In this document: positions 10,730-22,259 of the stretch, piece after piece
Layout: every line of letters begins with the position of its first letter
Numbering within the stretch: the stretch's first letter is position 1
Assembly: GCA_950295325.1 (NCBI GenBank)
Contig: OX485808.1
Span: forward strand, 18,374,527 to 18,438,526
DNA from: Polytrichum commune
Lineage: Eukaryota; Streptophyta; Polytrichopsida; Polytrichales; Polytrichaceae
Length of the DNA: 64,000 nucleotides
Direction of reading: 5' to 3'
The notes under the pieces: model-generated
What the model was told of the DNA's origin: nothing
The model's database searches: none
The model's input: only the letters and a program-made list of their open reading frames with translations
Translations under genes and position numbers: made by a program

Positions 10730-11220
10730 AAGGGGCTGCAAGGTATGTGGGTGTTATTCAGTTTGTTTTTCCATGTTCTCCGAGTTTTACCGATTATAAT
10801 TTTACATACTTATGTCACATTAACGGATCCAAAGTGGAACATCAACAAAAATCGTATTCAAAATTGAGTCTCTCCATACTTAGTTGTGGTTATTGGAACT
10901 GTATATTTGTTGATTTCTTGAATGAAGACATAATTCTTTTCAACCAATCGTGTTCACTATCGAGTGTGGAGTAGTTAATATCATTTGAAGATGTAGTTCA
11001 AATCTATTTTTAACACAAGTCTTTTTGGTGTTGGCTATTTGATCCTCAAGAAATCACTATACCAATCAAATGTAGATGTCCAATTAAGAAGAATGATTGA
11101 ATAACACTTGCATGCCTTAGTGTTAACAAGTCCCTTGCTTGTCGAGGGTCTATTCATTCCAACTGGTCCCCATCACACTAATTATTGGTCTTTGATATTG
11201 TTTGGAATCGAGTCATCTAA
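10730..11220 (+). repeat. K1: dispersed repeat of unknown class
   Basis: The part at 10740-10797 (AAGGTATGTGGGTGTTATTC ... CATGTTCTCCGAGTTTTACC) matches 52103-52162. The part at 10940-11060 (GAGTGTGGAGTAGTTAAT ... TTTTGGTGTTGGCTATTTGATC) matches 42940-43030. The part around 11090-11165 matches 52300-52375. Three partial copies define a repeat of at least 490 bp with unknown ends. Confidence 0.6.
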
Positions 11221-11405
11221 ATAAAGTCATTTTGGTTTGTTAAATGGTTAGTAGAGTTTTCACTTCCATGACGGAGCAATTTAGGTAGACACCACGATTT
11301 CATAGGTGAACATAAGGTATATACGTGGGTGGCAAAGGATTTAGGTTTGGGCTTCATGGTGTGTAGTAACTTCATCCATCATGGATGAAGGGGTCAAGGC
11401 CCATA

Positions 11406-11439
<34 letters not shown>
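11406..11439. repeat. (TC)n(AT)n compound microsatellite
   Basis: A TC run of about 17 bases passes into an AT run of about 17 bases, followed by a C tract and further CT. Confidence 0.9.
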
Positions 11440-11459
11440 CATATCCCCCCCTCTCTCTC

Positions 11460-13880
11460 TCACGGAGCCATCTATGGTTGTCACAAGTACTCAAATTTAT
11501 AATTCATAAAAATGAATTCTTCAAAAACCATCACTAAAGGTGTGTCTGCAAAAAGGTTATGCTTGGTTTCAAACACAAATTTCAAGACCTTAACTATTTT
11601 GAGCTTGATTTAATATCGACATTCCTTAAATTCACGATGAGCTTGAATACTCTATCTCAAAGAAATTGCACAAAAGCTTCTTTTTCCACACTGAAGTTAT
11701 GTTCATATTGTTTTTGTCATGATGCAAACTATTGTTCCATTGCTTCTACCATTTCAAAAAATGTCAATAAGTAATTTCGATTTTAAATAATCTAAAATCC
11801 TTAAAAGATCAATACGTTTTGGAGAAGAAGAAAAGAATCACAAAATCCAAATTTAGTATACGGTTTTGAGCATTCTATTGTCGAACCTTCGTAGGGTACA
11901 TAAGTGGTCCAATTAACCATGCTTGCACCCAATGCTTATGTTTAGACGATTTGACAATGGGAATGGCATCAAGGACCCCTAGTAATTTAGTGGGCTTTAG
12001 TTGGAATGAGATGGCCATCAACATGGACGGGAGTACTTTTTACTAGAGTTCCTTCATCCACAGTGGATAAGTCTACATAGAACTAAGATTTAAGTATATT
12101 TGGATTTATGCATGAATTTAGACAATTCCAACCGCCAATACAACGTACAATAGATCGCAAAACTACGTAGAAATGGTGGGTGGCAAACACGGAATACAAA
12201 CTTTCAAATTTGTGGTTGTGGTGTTGTTATGTTTGATGTTGTCATTTTATGTTTTTGTCCCCACAAGTGCAGGTCCCTTATTATTTTTGGACAAGTGGTG
12301 TGTCCAAGTATACTTGAATGTTAGTCATAGACAAGACAAAACATGTGCCTTGTGAGGGCCTAAGGAGGTCATTCTTCTTAATCGGGTCCATTCAATTCAA
12401 TAGCATATTACAAGACTTGATTGCTTGTGATAGTATCATAACCTTTCATTATGCCCTACATGGCAAGGGCATTTGAGCCCAATACCACCAAATTATTATT
12501 ATTATTATTATTTGATGGTGAGCCACTTCTATGTGAAAACCGCCTCCATGGTGAAGATGTGGGAAGAAAACTCTCTTTTGTTCAACAAAAATTGAGAAGG
12601 TTTCATCGTCACATGTTGAACTCCTCACGTTTGGGAAATTATTGAAGTAAGGGACATTTTTTCCATTTGGATGACAGATTGGATGAAGACCATGGAAAAC
12701 ATACATACATACATACATTCACACAAGCGAGAATTAAAATTTTCAAATGTGAATTTTTCAAACTAAGATTGGACATGGACAACATTCTAGGCTCACTAAT
12801 GAACACAAGTAAGAGGACCTATACGCTCACCTAAAGAACAAGGGTTTGTTCGTTTTGGTCTCTTATAAATAACACATGTCTACTTCAACAATGTTACTTC
12901 AAACGATAATTTCCATATGTAGTAACTGCTAATCAAATGAGACAATGTCCAACCCAATCCGACGGCCATTAATGTACGAGGAGTTACAAGCGCCCACTTA
13001 AACAAAGCCACATGCCCTACCAATGCAACAACTTGGTTTTCTTTTGCAAATGGTGTGAAAGAAACTCCTTAGGAGACGTCACATTTCCAAGTGCCTAACC
13101 TAAATTTGAGAAATGGGGCCGGGTATCCAAGCATATTTAGGGCTATGGGTCAAGTAGCATGTGATACACAGTTATAGGCAAGATGGCAAGTTGATTGTGA
13201 GGGGATGAAGAAGATGCCTCTCTTTATTCAAGGAAGAGCCTTCTTGAAAGTAGTGCCTCGCATTATTGTGTGAACGTTTTTCTTGGTTTTGAGGATGGTA
13301 AGTTAGAAAGCATTGTCGGGAGGGTAACGGGATCAAAAGGGTACTTGGTATAAAGGGCAAGGAAATGCTCGTACCTAATGTTATCCTCCAAGTGCAATAA
13401 TCAATGGGTATCTTCACTTGTCCGTAGATTTTAGTTTGATTTTTTAAATTTTTTTTCCCTATTACGTTATCCTTACTCTAGTTGTCCCATTTTTTTTTCC
13501 TTGGATGGGGAGCAATGAGATACCTACTTTGCTTTCCAAGTTCTAATGGTCAAGGAGTCCTCGACAATTTTATGAACGCTTCTTTCATGATATTTTTGTT
13601 GTTTATGCACGTGCATTTGAGGAGATTCGGAGGACAATCTTTGTTCACAAAGTTACTTTCATGGGGAGGCAAAGGTGTTGGTGCTTGTCTTGATAAAACC
13701 CATTCAAAGCAATGCAAAGGAGGACATGACGAACCATCTCTCAACATGTGGGTTGCTATGAAGAGAGACAAAGCAAGGTTTACAATCACGCGACAAGAAC
13801 AAAAGATGGGGAGATACTTAACTCCATAACATGCATGCTACTCATATTGTCCATAATTACCCTGTAATATTGTCTATAAT
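11460..13880. other. No gene seen; minor simple repeats
   Basis: Contains an (ATT)n run near 12492-12512 and a (CATA)n run near 12705-12718. Overlapping frames on both strands at 12449-12718 and 13482-13829 are typical chance ORFs and show no domain. No TIR structure found. Confidence 0.4.
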
Positions 13881-13964
13881 AGCAATGCTCTCAACGTCAC
13901 CCTCTAATGTCATCCTAATTGTCCATCAATACTCTCACATCAAAGCCTACCATACTACTGTCAA

Positions 13965-14500
13965 TACTCATCAATATGCTCACCTCACACTCAATCAAAA
14001 GATCTCCACAAAACCCTCATAAGAGCTACATATCTTCTCACCTCTATAGATCCAATTCTTTGGTCCATCAAAAGATCCTCACAATCATCTCACCAGAACC
14101 CTCACTCAAGCTTCGCCAACGCCTCCATTGTAGTGGGCACCCCCAAAAGTGATCCATAATCCTCCACCAAAACTCATGACCCGAAGACACCACGAATACT
14201 CTCACCTCAAATCCAACCCAAATTACACAAAGGTTCACCAATATGACGACCTTAAACCCCTTCAAGAAATTCTTACCATCATTTTATCAAAATCCTCACT
14301 TAAACTCCGCCACAACGACCACCATGGTGCGCACCTCTCAAATGCTATTCAAAATACTCCACCAAAGCTCCCGATCCAAAGAAGTCATCAACACTTTCAA
14401 TCCAAATTTGACCATGATCCCATAAATGCTCATCAATATGCCAATCCAAAACCCCTTCAAGAGATCCCTACAAAAGCTTTTCTAACCAATACTCGTACCA
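13965..14500 (+). repeat. ~195-bp minisatellite, about 2.5 units
   Basis: Anchors CATCAATATGCTCACCTCAC (about 13972), CACCAATATGACGACCTTAA (about 14236) and CATCAATATGCCAATCC (about 14431), together with AACCCTCACTCAAGCTTCGCC (about 14097) and ATCCTCACTTAAACTCCGCC (about 14292), give a period near 195 bp. 195 is a multiple of three, which explains why a 156-codon frame (14149-14619) stays open with a repeated PLQEI/KPLQE motif. I do not regard it as a gene. Confidence 0.65.
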
Positions 14501-14619
14501 ATCAACCTAATTCACCGATTTGCACATCCCTCTCATCAAAACCTTCATTCAACATGTGTTCAAGGTGTTCGCATCATGTACATATGCCCATACATATCGC
14601 ATCATGTATGGCTGCATAA

Positions 14620-17600
14620 ATGTGTTCAAAGTTGTTCATATCATGTCGTCAACCTTGCATATAGATACATAAATACATGATACACATGTGTTTGTGGTAT
14701 AACCCAGTGGCATTTCTTCCCCACTGTGGCATACGTTGTAAGTGTTTTACTCTCTCATTTGTTACTATGCTTTACAATATGTGCATTTGGATTGTGCCAA
14801 AATGTCGTGGAGTACCAACAACCACTGGTGGGTGTTTGAATCGGATGAAACTTAGATATGAAAACGTGATTATGGGATGTTCAACAACCACCACTGCACT
14901 CCACACCAAACCTTCAAATGTTGTACCCAAATTATCTAGATTCCACTACAATCAAAAGGTGCAATCTTTAATTGAACTACAAGAGCCAATAGGCTACAAT
15001 CTATAACTTGAGAGAACAAGAGGTTGGCGACGAGAGGGATGAAGAATCGAGGAAAAATGATGACACCACTCACCCCATTCAGCTAAACCTTAGTATCCCA
15101 TCCCGGGTACGAAGCCTAAGTTGCATTCATGTTGGGATAGGGCTCTTAATCATTAGACAAACATACTCATAGTCATATCTCCTATGACTAATGTTTGTGT
15201 TACTTCATGATATCATTAACCCTCAAAGGATGTGGAGTCTCAATATATGGCCATTTACACAAATTATATGGGTTTCACCAAGTTCATAGATCATATTTTA
15301 TATGTTTATGCATTTGAAACATGAATATAGACATTGTATTATGTCAAGGTTAAAATGAAAATATACTTATACTGGAGATGATGATCAAAATGCAACATAT
15401 TTATTCGCATTCAAGGGCACCCAAATTGTGTATTTGAACTTAAATTTTCAATATTATCAAAGTGTTCAACTCATTCAAATAATGCACTTGAGAAATAAGT
15501 TGATTTTAGATAGGGTCAATTTTGACATGATTGGCTAAAAACAAAGTATGTAGTTTAAATATGTCATTTTTGCTTGGGGAAGCCTAACATGGGCCTCTCA
15601 GTGTAGAGGTCCAGGAGAATTTTTTAGATGGTACTTTCCCTGATGTTGTTTGTTACCAACTTTTTTTTTTGGCTTTTGTATATGAGTATTTGCATGTTGG
15701 CTGCACAATGCAAAATGAAGAATGCCATTTGAGATCTCATTTTTTTTTAATGAACAATTTAGTGTTGGCTATAGGTTGCAATATATCTCTAAAAGTTGGA
15801 GAAAGGTCACAAGGGATGAGCTATCATCATTGACGTGTTGGCGACATAATAGATTGCATATGTAACAATTGATGCATGGTTGGAACTCATGACCCATCAA
15901 ATGACATTGTTTCGTTGACCTCTTGGACCCCATTTTTCAAGATTTTGTTCTATAATGAAAAAAATCACCTTGTTATTTTAGTGCAATTTGACATCATGAA
16001 GTCCAATAACAAAACGAAACATTGCTACCAACATAAAATGCAAAAAATTAATGGAATGACGGTGAAATTGTGGAATTCGGTTGAGGTATATGCATTTTAA
16101 GTAGGAGGGGATCCTCACTTGCAACCAACCCATAGACAAACCACAGTGTTAAAAGAGGATGTGTGAAGTGTGACAAACCTCCCCTCATTTGCTATCATTT
16201 TCTAACAATAATTACTACATCCATTATAAATCCCTCCCATAAGATCACCATCAAACTCCTTCCATACTTCCACCTTTGGTTCCTTATTTCAATTCACAAT
16301 CATCAATATATGTTACAATATCTTGTTGTCGACCATGTAATTTGGAGCACCTTTAAGTCAACATCATTTGTCAAGTGCGGTTAACGCAATGTGTTTGCGG
16401 TATTATTTCTCATTCTCCCAACATCACTCGGCTCTTTAGCTTGGTCGTTTATCAATGGTTGGTAAGATTATCACCATCAACACTATCGTATGTTGACGCT
16501 TAGACCACTTACCGTAATGCAACATACAACCTTTGTGGTTGTGAACGAAAGACATTTCCACTTCAAAGCATGCGTGGTCTAGGACCTTCCTTGGAAAGGT
16601 AGGTCACTAATTTGTGTTGTAATTGTGTATGGCACGAAACCCTAACAAATATTTTTGATTACCGGAGTACCTTTACCATTTTGGCTATTTATATGTGAAT
16701 AAGTATTTTACTTTTTACTTTTTATTAGGAAATCGCGGATTTAATGGAAATTTTCACTTTTTTCATACATGTTTTTTGGTATTCCAAAAAATATATTTTT
16801 TAAAATTAGTTCAATTAGTGCCAAAGTGGTAAATGTACCACATTATTGTTTTTTGGTATTCACACAAATTTTTTGTTGAAATATCCATAAGCATACCTAT
16901 TGAGAGCAAAGTATGATGAGAGAGAGAGAGGAAGAGACACGCTTCACCCTTGGACAACATAGGCTCAAGTCACATGTAAACTTAACCAAGAGGTTTTTCA
17001 ACATTTATATGGAATGGCACGTGCAATGGTAACTTGAACTTTCAATGGTAAAGTCATGTTAGAAATTATTCATGGGAAAAAAAGATCGAGATGGTTATGA
17101 ACTATTATGTACTGCATAAATAACTGACAATATATCTTTGAACCTCATTTTGACATGATATTATTATATTTTGTCAAATTGGAGTAACATCATGTTGTTG
17201 TCCATTCAATACACCACTTATTAAACGTTAGATGTATTTATCGAGGATGTATTTCCAACGTTCTATGGTGTTGGAAAATATTGTTTATGAGTAGATAACA
17301 AACAATTGGGCAAGTAGACACATGCATCAAAAGTCCATTCCTCTAAGTTGAAGTATATTAGCCACTTGCATGTGATGTTTTTGGAATCTCATGGGCTCGT
17401 CCACATTGATCAAACTTTATTGACATCATGTGATTTGATTTGAGATGGTCCCTTAAAAGTCCTTATCAAAGGTTACCATCTTCTTGTAGTATAGCTTACT
17501 TAGATGGGCACATCATAAGTTGCATGAATTTCACGTGTTGTTGTTGAGGTGTTGATTGCATTATTAGGTCATTGGATACTAATGCTTAGTATAATTAAAA

Positions 17601-19357
17601 GTCGTATTGTCATGTATTAAGAGGAAGAGAGGGGGGGGGGGGGGGGTTATGTTAAGACGCCAAGTACATCTTTGATCATCAAGTTTCAGAAAATACTAAA
17701 GCGATGAAGTTTAATCAATGAAATTGTCCGACGTTTCTTTGAAGAATAATGTTACTATACAATATCAAGGTCTCAAGCTTTAGCAGACTTCCAATTACAT
17801 ATCATGGAGTGGTATTTTCACTCATACAAATGGTACTATTAAAGCCAAAGGGATCCTCTTTGGACGGTTTACTGATTTGATGGTTTGAACAATGCTTATG
17901 GGATCATTTTCTAACACGATACTCTATCACAAAGTGTATCCATCAATCAACAACATGGAAACAAGTTTTATGTGTAATCATTCCATTCACTCTATAACCT
18001 TGTATTTTAATGAATATTTGAATGCATGATCGAACATGATTCCTCACCGCAACATTTTTCCTTAAAATGTCTTAAACCAAGAATATTCACACACTAACCC
18101 TTGATTTTGAGTTTATCAATTATTCATCAATTATTATCTCAATTTTAGGATTACATTTAACATTATCAAGGATTCAATGTATATTATGGATGATTATTGA
18201 GCTTTGTGCAATGAGCTCCTCACGATGTAACCTTTTGCTTTGGTGATAAATTTTGAAGATCTCATATTGATATTGTGCATTTAAGTCATTTAAGTACTTG
18301 ATACAACAATAGAGGTCACCATGAAAAGAATGAATTTCAATAACATTTTGCTACTACTTCTAGGCGTTTGACCCCCAAAGAGATGGTTCTAGAATGCTAG
18401 AGCATTTTTTTGGTCCACTTCACCATGCTCGCACCCATGTGAAAGTTAGAAACACCATAGCCTTGAATAGATGGGATTTGAGTTCCCAACGTGTGACTCC
18501 AAATATTGTTTCTTTCCTTAAAGTTTTCATCAAAGCTTTCATATCTACCATTCTATGCCCTTTACTCAATGGCTCAAAGTAACCATGTGAATAAAAATCA
18601 ATCTCCATGTATTTATATTTGTAAGTTATCTCAATTTGGTTCTTGTCTAGATAAAATACGTCTTGGTTTAATATGCTTTTGTTGGGGCCAAAGATCATGA
18701 GTTTGGTTCTAAATAAGTTGACTTAAAAACTAGAAGAAGTGCAAAACTCGTGTCATAAACCAATGCCAACAATATTTGCATAGTCTCTATAGTGGTGTAA
18801 ATATCTTTCAAGATATAAACCTTGAAACATAACCTCACATGAGGTGCCGATAATAGTATAACCTTGTTAGAGGAGTGAAGTGCTCAAAGACTGCAAAACT
18901 CCCTCATTGCTATAGCACGATTCTTTCTTCACCTTGATGTGTGTATGTGTGTGGGTGACTTTGTTTTCACATGACATCAAACATCAAACATTTATTTAAA
19001 GTTCTCTCTTTCTTGGTATTTTTTTTTTTGTTTTTTGGTTGTTGTTGTAACAACACGAAAATGAGGTGTTGAACACACTCATTTGTTGCAATCTTAGGGA
19101 AAAAATTGAAGTCGTAAAAGTTTTGAGCCTGGAACATTTCTCAGCCTCTCGCATCTACTTCCACTTATTCTTGCCACAATTTGTTATTCATAATTTTAAA
19201 AACTTGAGCATTATCTTAGTTGGCGTTGAGGTAGACTTGCCCAACAAATGTTGAGCTGCACGTGGGGCCATTGGCAACGGCTATGTCAATATTATTCCTC
19301 ATTGTGTCTCTAAGTAGAATGTTATACGATTTGGTGAGGCAAGCTCGAGGCTAGCTG
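14620..19357. other. No gene seen; long AT-rich tract
   Basis: AT-rich, CpG-poor sequence with several poly-T runs and a 16-base G tract at 17631-17646. The small frames (for example 14677-15006, 18420-18698 minus) lack domains. I could not match the region to other repeats in the window. Confidence 0.4.
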
Positions 19358-19735
19358 CACTAAATATGATATTTAGTGTCACCAAGTCTAGTTGTCTTGC
19401 TCCATACTAATTGCAAACCTCGGTATAGTGTCACCAACACTAAATGTTAACCCAACATTATATGTCATTCCTTGTTAAAATAAAATTGGGGATTGTAGAT
19501 TTATAGTGTTGCAATTACTATCACTAACCAAATTATTTTTCATCCAATTTTCAATCATCCATGGTGATATTTCATCACAAGTTGCAGACAAGGGAAGGCG
19601 GGGTTCTGGCGTATGGATGAATTCATCATCCATCATCCATGAGAGTATTTGTTCACGTATTCATAAGAAGCGGCATCCGAAAAGTCACCATAGTGACATC
19701 AAATACCATACGACATTAAATATCACATTTAGTGT
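19358..19735 (+). mobile_element. E1: TA-type MITE
   Basis: Starts CACTAAATATGATATTTAG and ends with the diverged complement CATTTAGTG followed by TA (19736-19737); the left TA has become TG. It aligns over its length with E2 (21905-22259), sharing CCAACACTAAAT, TGTCATTCCTTGTTAAAA, TTTCATCACAAGTTGC and ACCATACGACA. 378 bp, no coding. Confidence 0.85.
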
Positions 19736-19945
19736 AGTTGTCGGTTCACAACCATGACGTGAACAACACTCGTGTTGAGTATTGTTCATTTTGCAAAGAA
19801 TGTTCATAATCAAAAAGGTGCATACTGCTCTTCATATTTCTAGCCCCACAATGCATTTGGTCTTTTATCTACCTAATGTTATGTGCATACACAGAGACGA
19901 GGTATACAAACATTCTTAGTTCAAGATGACCCTAAACTATTGGGT

Positions 19946-20006
19946 GGCAGTGGAGAGGTACTCATTTCGGAATGGAGTGGTTGGTGGTTCAATTCCCGTT
20001 GTGAAA
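19946..20006 (+). ncRNA. tRNA-like Pol III head (SINE remnant or tRNA relic)
   Basis: An A-box-like TGGCAGTGGAGAGG is followed, with tRNA-like spacing, by a good B box GGTTCAATTCCC. The intervening ACTCATTTCGGAATGG resembles the candidate at 40532-40600. A full cloverleaf cannot be drawn, so it is a relic or the head of a SINE rather than a working tRNA. No 3' end or duplication could be defined. Confidence 0.45.
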
Positions 20007-20589
20007 TCTTCTCTCTACTTGACGAAAAAACTAGCTAAGTAAGTAGGAAGCCAATAACCCACCCACCACATGGTAGACAGTAAACCCCACCCTACATCAA
20101 GAGTTTTCTTGAACATGTTAGAGCCAACATGCTCAAATTCATGTCTGATTGCCCAACGTTGGTTATTTATTTATTTATGAATATTGAACAATGGCAATAT
20201 GTTTGGCATCTACACTTGTGGTCCTCTAATAAGATCATCATCATTTGTTTTTGCAATCATTGGGGAAGTAAGAGAGATTTTACGTCACCATGGGGTTTGG
20301 GTGAATAAGAAACACTTTGCCTTTGAGCATAACCTTGGCTCATATGGAAACCGACAATGGTTGACGGAATTGTAATCATGTTAGTTCATAGAATTGAAGC
20401 TTATGTTGCCTCCCCTTTCTCAAATATTTCCTGCTAAATTGGTGTCAGCATGATTATTTTATTAACGATAAATTAGTTAAATAGTGTTTTTACTTATTGT
20501 GTGTGTAAGTTTGTGTTTCTTTTGTTGGGGGGGGGGGTGGAAACATCTTTATTGGTTACAAATGAATATTTTACTTCCCTCTCTACTTG

Positions 20590-20774
20590 CCATGACATTA
20601 TTAAGCAATGTGTGTTCATTCAGGTGTGCCCTAAGAATATAACCATGGGATGCCCTGACATAGTGCAAAGAGACTTAAATTAAGTGTGAATGTGCACTAT
20701 GTTGGAGCATCCCATGGTTATATTGTTAGGATCCACATGAACGAACACACACTGCTTAATAATAATGTTATGGG
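20590..20774. ncRNA. Long imperfect hairpin, miRNA-precursor-like
   Basis: Two arms of about 80 nt (20590-20676 and 20692-20774) pair at roughly 85%, with one 3-nt gap and scattered single mismatches. The best duplex is the 18-nt perfect core AATATAACCATGGGATGC, and the terminal loop is short (about 15 nt). Shape and length fit a plant MIRNA foldback. A MITE that has lost its spacer would look the same. No TSD is visible and no second copy occurs in the window. Confidence 0.55.
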
Positions 20775-21319
20775 AAATCATGATCCACCAATTTTTGACG
20801 GATTATGTTGAATTTAAGTCGGGCCTCGCTTTATTCCTTATGAGTGGAGATCCCTCGTAGGTTTAGAGCCCACCAAGGGAAAAAAAAAGGAGAAAAAAAA
20901 GGAGTGGTAGTGCTTTGTGTTTGAAAAAGGCTTGCATTCAAGCTTGCTTTAGAGTTTATTCTTAGAAAGAGAAGATGCTAGCCATAAGGGCACTACAAAG
21001 AATACTCGCTTCACCCAAGGGTGTGGTTCATACGTAGCATATATTGTAGAGGCTTTGTGGTTGCCTAGACATTTGGTCATGGGCATTAAACATTTATATG
21101 TTTATCTTCTCGTTCCATGCACCAAGTTTTCAAAAATAGCAATAACCGTGAAGCGTCAACAATTCCATAGAGAAATTGGATTTCGTCCACATAGTGAGAA
21201 ACTGAAACATCTTCGTACATTTGGAGGCAAAACACTTATTTTCACTTACGCTGCTAAGTATCCTTGCAAGACATAAGTATACTAAGTCAATAAGGGTAGG
21301 GATCATTATGTTTCACAAC
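20775..21319. other. No gene seen
   Basis: Contains A-rich simple sequence (20879-20903) and a 73-codon frame at 21055-21276 without a recognisable domain. Confidence 0.4.
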
Positions 21320-21328
21320 ATTATTAAG

Positions 21329-21684
21329 GTCCCGGGCTAAATCATATTTGTGTTATGGTGGGCCCCGCCCCTCCCACGCCTCCTTTAGTGCTTAATCCTC
21401 ATGTTCACTCATGTGTGGGAACTCTTTTCTGTTGGGAACCAATGTGACAATATCCAATCAGAATTACAAATATTAAAGTTGACATCACTTTCATTATTTC
21501 CAAGTTAATCGATGGAGTTCCTTCACATGCCAAATGAGCTTCATGGCTTAAGTGACCGGGTATTGTCACATTGGTTCCCAACATGGAAGAGTTCCCATGC
21601 ATGTGCGAGCAGGAAGACTGGATAGTGAAGGAGGTGTGGGAGGGGCGGGGCCTAGCCGAACACAAATGTGATTTAGCCTAGGGC
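21329..21684. mobile_element. MULE-like foldback element with 9-bp TSD
   Basis: 127-bp inverted arms (21329-21455 and 21558-21684) begin GTCCCGGGCTAAATC and GCCCTAGGCTAAATC (the latter read on the minus strand). They share GGCCCCGCCCCTCCCAC-like and TTGGGAACCAATGTGACAAT stretches. Flanks are ATTATTAAG (21320-21328) and ATTATGAAG (21685-21693), an 8/9 match. Long TIRs with a 9-bp duplication are the Mutator-like (MULE) signature. The spacer of about 100 bp has no coding capacity. Confidence 0.8.
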
Positions 21685-21904
21685 ATTATGAAGAGGCATA
21701 CTTATATCCTTGTTTTTTTAGGAGCCCATAATTATGAGGTAAACCCATAGACAAGTGGGAAGTTTTTTGAATATAATAATGTATGGAGAGGATGCATTGA
21801 ATTGTCTACTCCTTGGTGTGGCCACTCCTTGATTTGTCTACTTCATTTTTTTTAAATATGAAATTGTACGAGGACCTTCTTGCAACAATGCCACAACCTT
21901 ACTA

Positions 21905-22259
21905 CACTAAATATGATATCTAGTGTCATCAATACTAATTGTAAACCGCGGCCTAGTGTCACCAACACTAAATTGTAACCCAACATTATTTGTCATTCCT
22001 TGTTAAAAAGGGGGGGGGGTCATACATTTACAGTGTTGCAATTACTGCACTCACCCAATGATTTTTCATCCAAATTTCAATCATCCATGACAATATTTCA
22101 TCACAAGTTGCTGACAAGAGAAGGTAGGGTTTTGGCCAATGGATGAAATCATCCATCATCCATGACAATATTTGTTTCACTTATTCATAAGAAGTGTCAT
22201 TTATAAATGTTACCATCGTGACATAAAATACCATACGACACTAAATAACATGTTTAGTG
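21905..22259 (+). mobile_element. E2: TA-type MITE
   Basis: Left end CACTAAATATGATATCTAG after TA (21903-21904); right end ACATGTTTAGTG with the TA mutated to GA. It aligns with E1 throughout. A G-run of nine bases at 22010-22018 replaces an AT-rich stretch of E1. Confidence 0.85.

Noticed and set aside
14149-14619. 156-codon frame as a gene
   Set aside because: Explained by the ~195-bp minisatellite, whose period is a multiple of three.
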